Under the pieces are notes generated by a model. The model searched no databases, was not told where the DNA came from, and saw only the letters and a program-made list of their open reading frames with translations. Positions 6,369 through 6,908 of a stretch of 6,908 nucleotides of DNA are shown piece by piece. Position 1 is the stretch's first letter. The number at the start of each line of letters is the position of its first letter. The translations under genes and the position numbers were made by a program. Location: the NCBI GenBank assembly GCA_002373715.1, contig DFLI01000021.1, forward strand, positions 712 through 7,619, read 5' to 3'. The DNA is from Bacteroidales bacterium UBA3623. GTDB lineage: Bacteria > Bacteroidota > Bacteroidia > Bacteroidales > UBA932.

Positions 6369-6379
6369 TCGGGGGAGGG
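6361..6379 (-). repeat. Perfect 8-bp GC hairpin in the trkA leader
   Basis: CCCTCCCC (6361-6368) and GGGGAGGG (6372-6379) are exact reverse complements around a 3-base loop. A second pyrimidine-rich block, CCCCCTCCC (6347-6355), could pair with part of the same G-rich arm instead. It may be a leader structure, or one copy of a dispersed palindromic intergenic repeat. It is not a standard terminator: 24 bases separate the stem from the nearest T-run. Confidence 0.7.
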
Positions 6380-6405
6380 ACTTATAAAATATCCCTTCGA
6401 ATTTG

Positions 6406-6413
6406 CAAAGATA
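6406..6413 (-). promoter_or_regulatory. -7 promoter element for the trkA-mmd operon
   Basis: TATCTTTG on the minus strand (6413-6406) is an exact match to TAnnTTTG and directly abuts the stop codon of the glycosyltransferase gene. Transcription from it would start near 6399 and give a leader of about 90 bases before trkA. No good TTTG -33 element lies at the expected distance; the bases there belong to the end of the glycosyltransferase coding region. Read-through from the glycosyltransferase gene remains possible. Confidence 0.45.
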
Positions 6414-6908
6414 CTAAATTTTCCCGAATAGTCCTTTAGGGACTATCCAACCCTTGTACAATCCTTCGGGCCGATGGGCATCCGGAAGCAACTCTCCGGG
6501 GCGGCGCAACTGGCGGTACTCGCGGTGCGCCTGCACCAACGCCTTGTAGAAACTCCACTGCCCCTTGCACAGGTATACCAGGGCCGAAAGGCCATCCAGG
6601 CACATTCTGGTGAAGATTCTGAGGCGGGTTTTAAAGCGGCTGCCCAATGTACTGGGTAGGTTATTTTCCAGTAACAACAGATTATTTCTGAAGTTCAGGC
6701 GAAGCTTGAAAGGAGATTCGTTGGAAAGGGTGCCGCCGCCAATGTGATACACCTTTGAAGCGGGAACCAGGGTTACTTTCCAGCCCCTCAGCTGCATTCT
6801 CCAGCAAAGGTCTATCTCTTCCATGTGGGCGAAGAATCGCTCATCCAGGCCTCCCAGGGCCTTCCAGACTCTGGCTCGCACCATCAGGCAGGCGCCGCTG
6901 CACCAAAG
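6414..6908 (-). CDS. Family 2 glycosyltransferase, C-terminal part (cut at right edge)
   Basis: Last 164 codons of a family 2 (GT-A fold) glycosyltransferase that moves a sugar from a nucleotide donor to a cell-surface glycan such as O-antigen, capsule or lipooligosaccharide. The frame is open to the window edge with sense codons for LWCSGACL before the first ATG at 6884, so that ATG is internal. Visible motifs are SGAC-MVR followed by LGGLDERFFAHMEEIDLCWR, which holds the acidic ED-type catalytic-base region of rhamnosyltransferase-like enzymes. RGWKV, VYHIGGGTLS and NFRNNLLLLENN follow, as is common in the group. The C-terminal tail has a moderately hydrophobic stretch (MCLDGLSALVYLC) that may touch the membrane, and ends near YKGWIVPKGLFGKI. 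Donor and acceptor cannot be told from this fragment. It is probably a separate transcription unit from trkA, though no clear terminator separates them. Confidence 0.92.
   Translation of the reverse strand, partial: LWCSGACLMVRARVWKALGGLDERFFAHMEEIDLCWRMQLRGWKVTLVPASKVYHIGGGTLSNESPFKLRLNFRNNLLLLENNLPSTLGSRFKTRLRIFTRMCLDGLSALVYLCKGQWSFYKALVQAHREYRQLRRPGELLPDAHRPEGLYKGWIVPKGLFGKI

Noticed and set aside
6361..6379. Intrinsic terminator of the glycosyltransferase gene
   Set aside because: The hairpin is strong but lies 24 bases from the nearest T-run in the minus direction and follows a -7 promoter element, so it is more likely part of the trkA leader.
1..6908. Search by eye for tRNA, rRNA, CRISPR, insertion sequences and attachment sites
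   Set aside because: No cloverleaf-like sequence, spaced direct repeats, transposase frame or terminal inverted repeats were seen.

Overview
All genes in this window lie on the minus strand, so they are read from the right edge to the left. The sequence looks like a member of the Bacteroidales (Bacteroidota) with moderately high GC. It has TAnnTTTG-type -7 promoter elements and no clear Shine-Dalgarno sequences before starts. It also has a lipoprotein with a Bacteroidetes-type surface export signal, and a sodium-pump decarboxylase operon of the kind used by succinate/propionate-forming gut bacteria. I cannot name a genus with confidence; a Rikenellaceae/Alistipes-like relative would fit.

Right to left: (1) 6908-6414, the C-terminal part of a family 2 glycosyltransferase cut by the window edge. 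(2) 6413-6310, a short intergenic leader with a -7 element touching the glycosyltransferase stop codon, a perfect 8-bp GC hairpin, an overlapping run of four G-tracts on the transcribed strand, and a very A/U-rich ribosome-binding region. (3) 6309-4942, trkA, a two-domain RCK potassium-uptake regulator. (4) 4936-1404, a tight four-gene set for a biotin-dependent, sodium-translocating decarboxylase, most likely methylmalonyl-CoA decarboxylase: carboxyltransferase (mmdA), small membrane anchor (mmdD/oadG-like), biotin carrier (mmdC) and membrane sodium pump (mmdB). (5) 1384-134, a lipoprotein of the serine beta-lactamase-like hydrolase family. (6) 133-30, a strong intrinsic terminator that overlaps a promoter-like sequence. 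(7) 29-1, the first nine codons of another gene, which may be a V-type ATPase subunit E.

The decarboxylase removes CO2 from (S)-methylmalonyl-CoA to give propionyl-CoA, and MmdB exports sodium with the released energy. TrkA gates potassium uptake and is separated from mmdA by only 5 bp, so both are probably on one transcript. Spacings from trkA to the hydrolase are 5 bp, 28 bp (or a 17-20 bp overlap), 11 bp, a 1-bp TAATG overlap and 19 bp. This suggests one transcription unit ending at the terminator near position 80. No mobile element, CRISPR array, tRNA or rRNA was seen. I do not see a wholly new system; the most unusual points are the trkA-decarboxylase linkage and the structured trkA leader.
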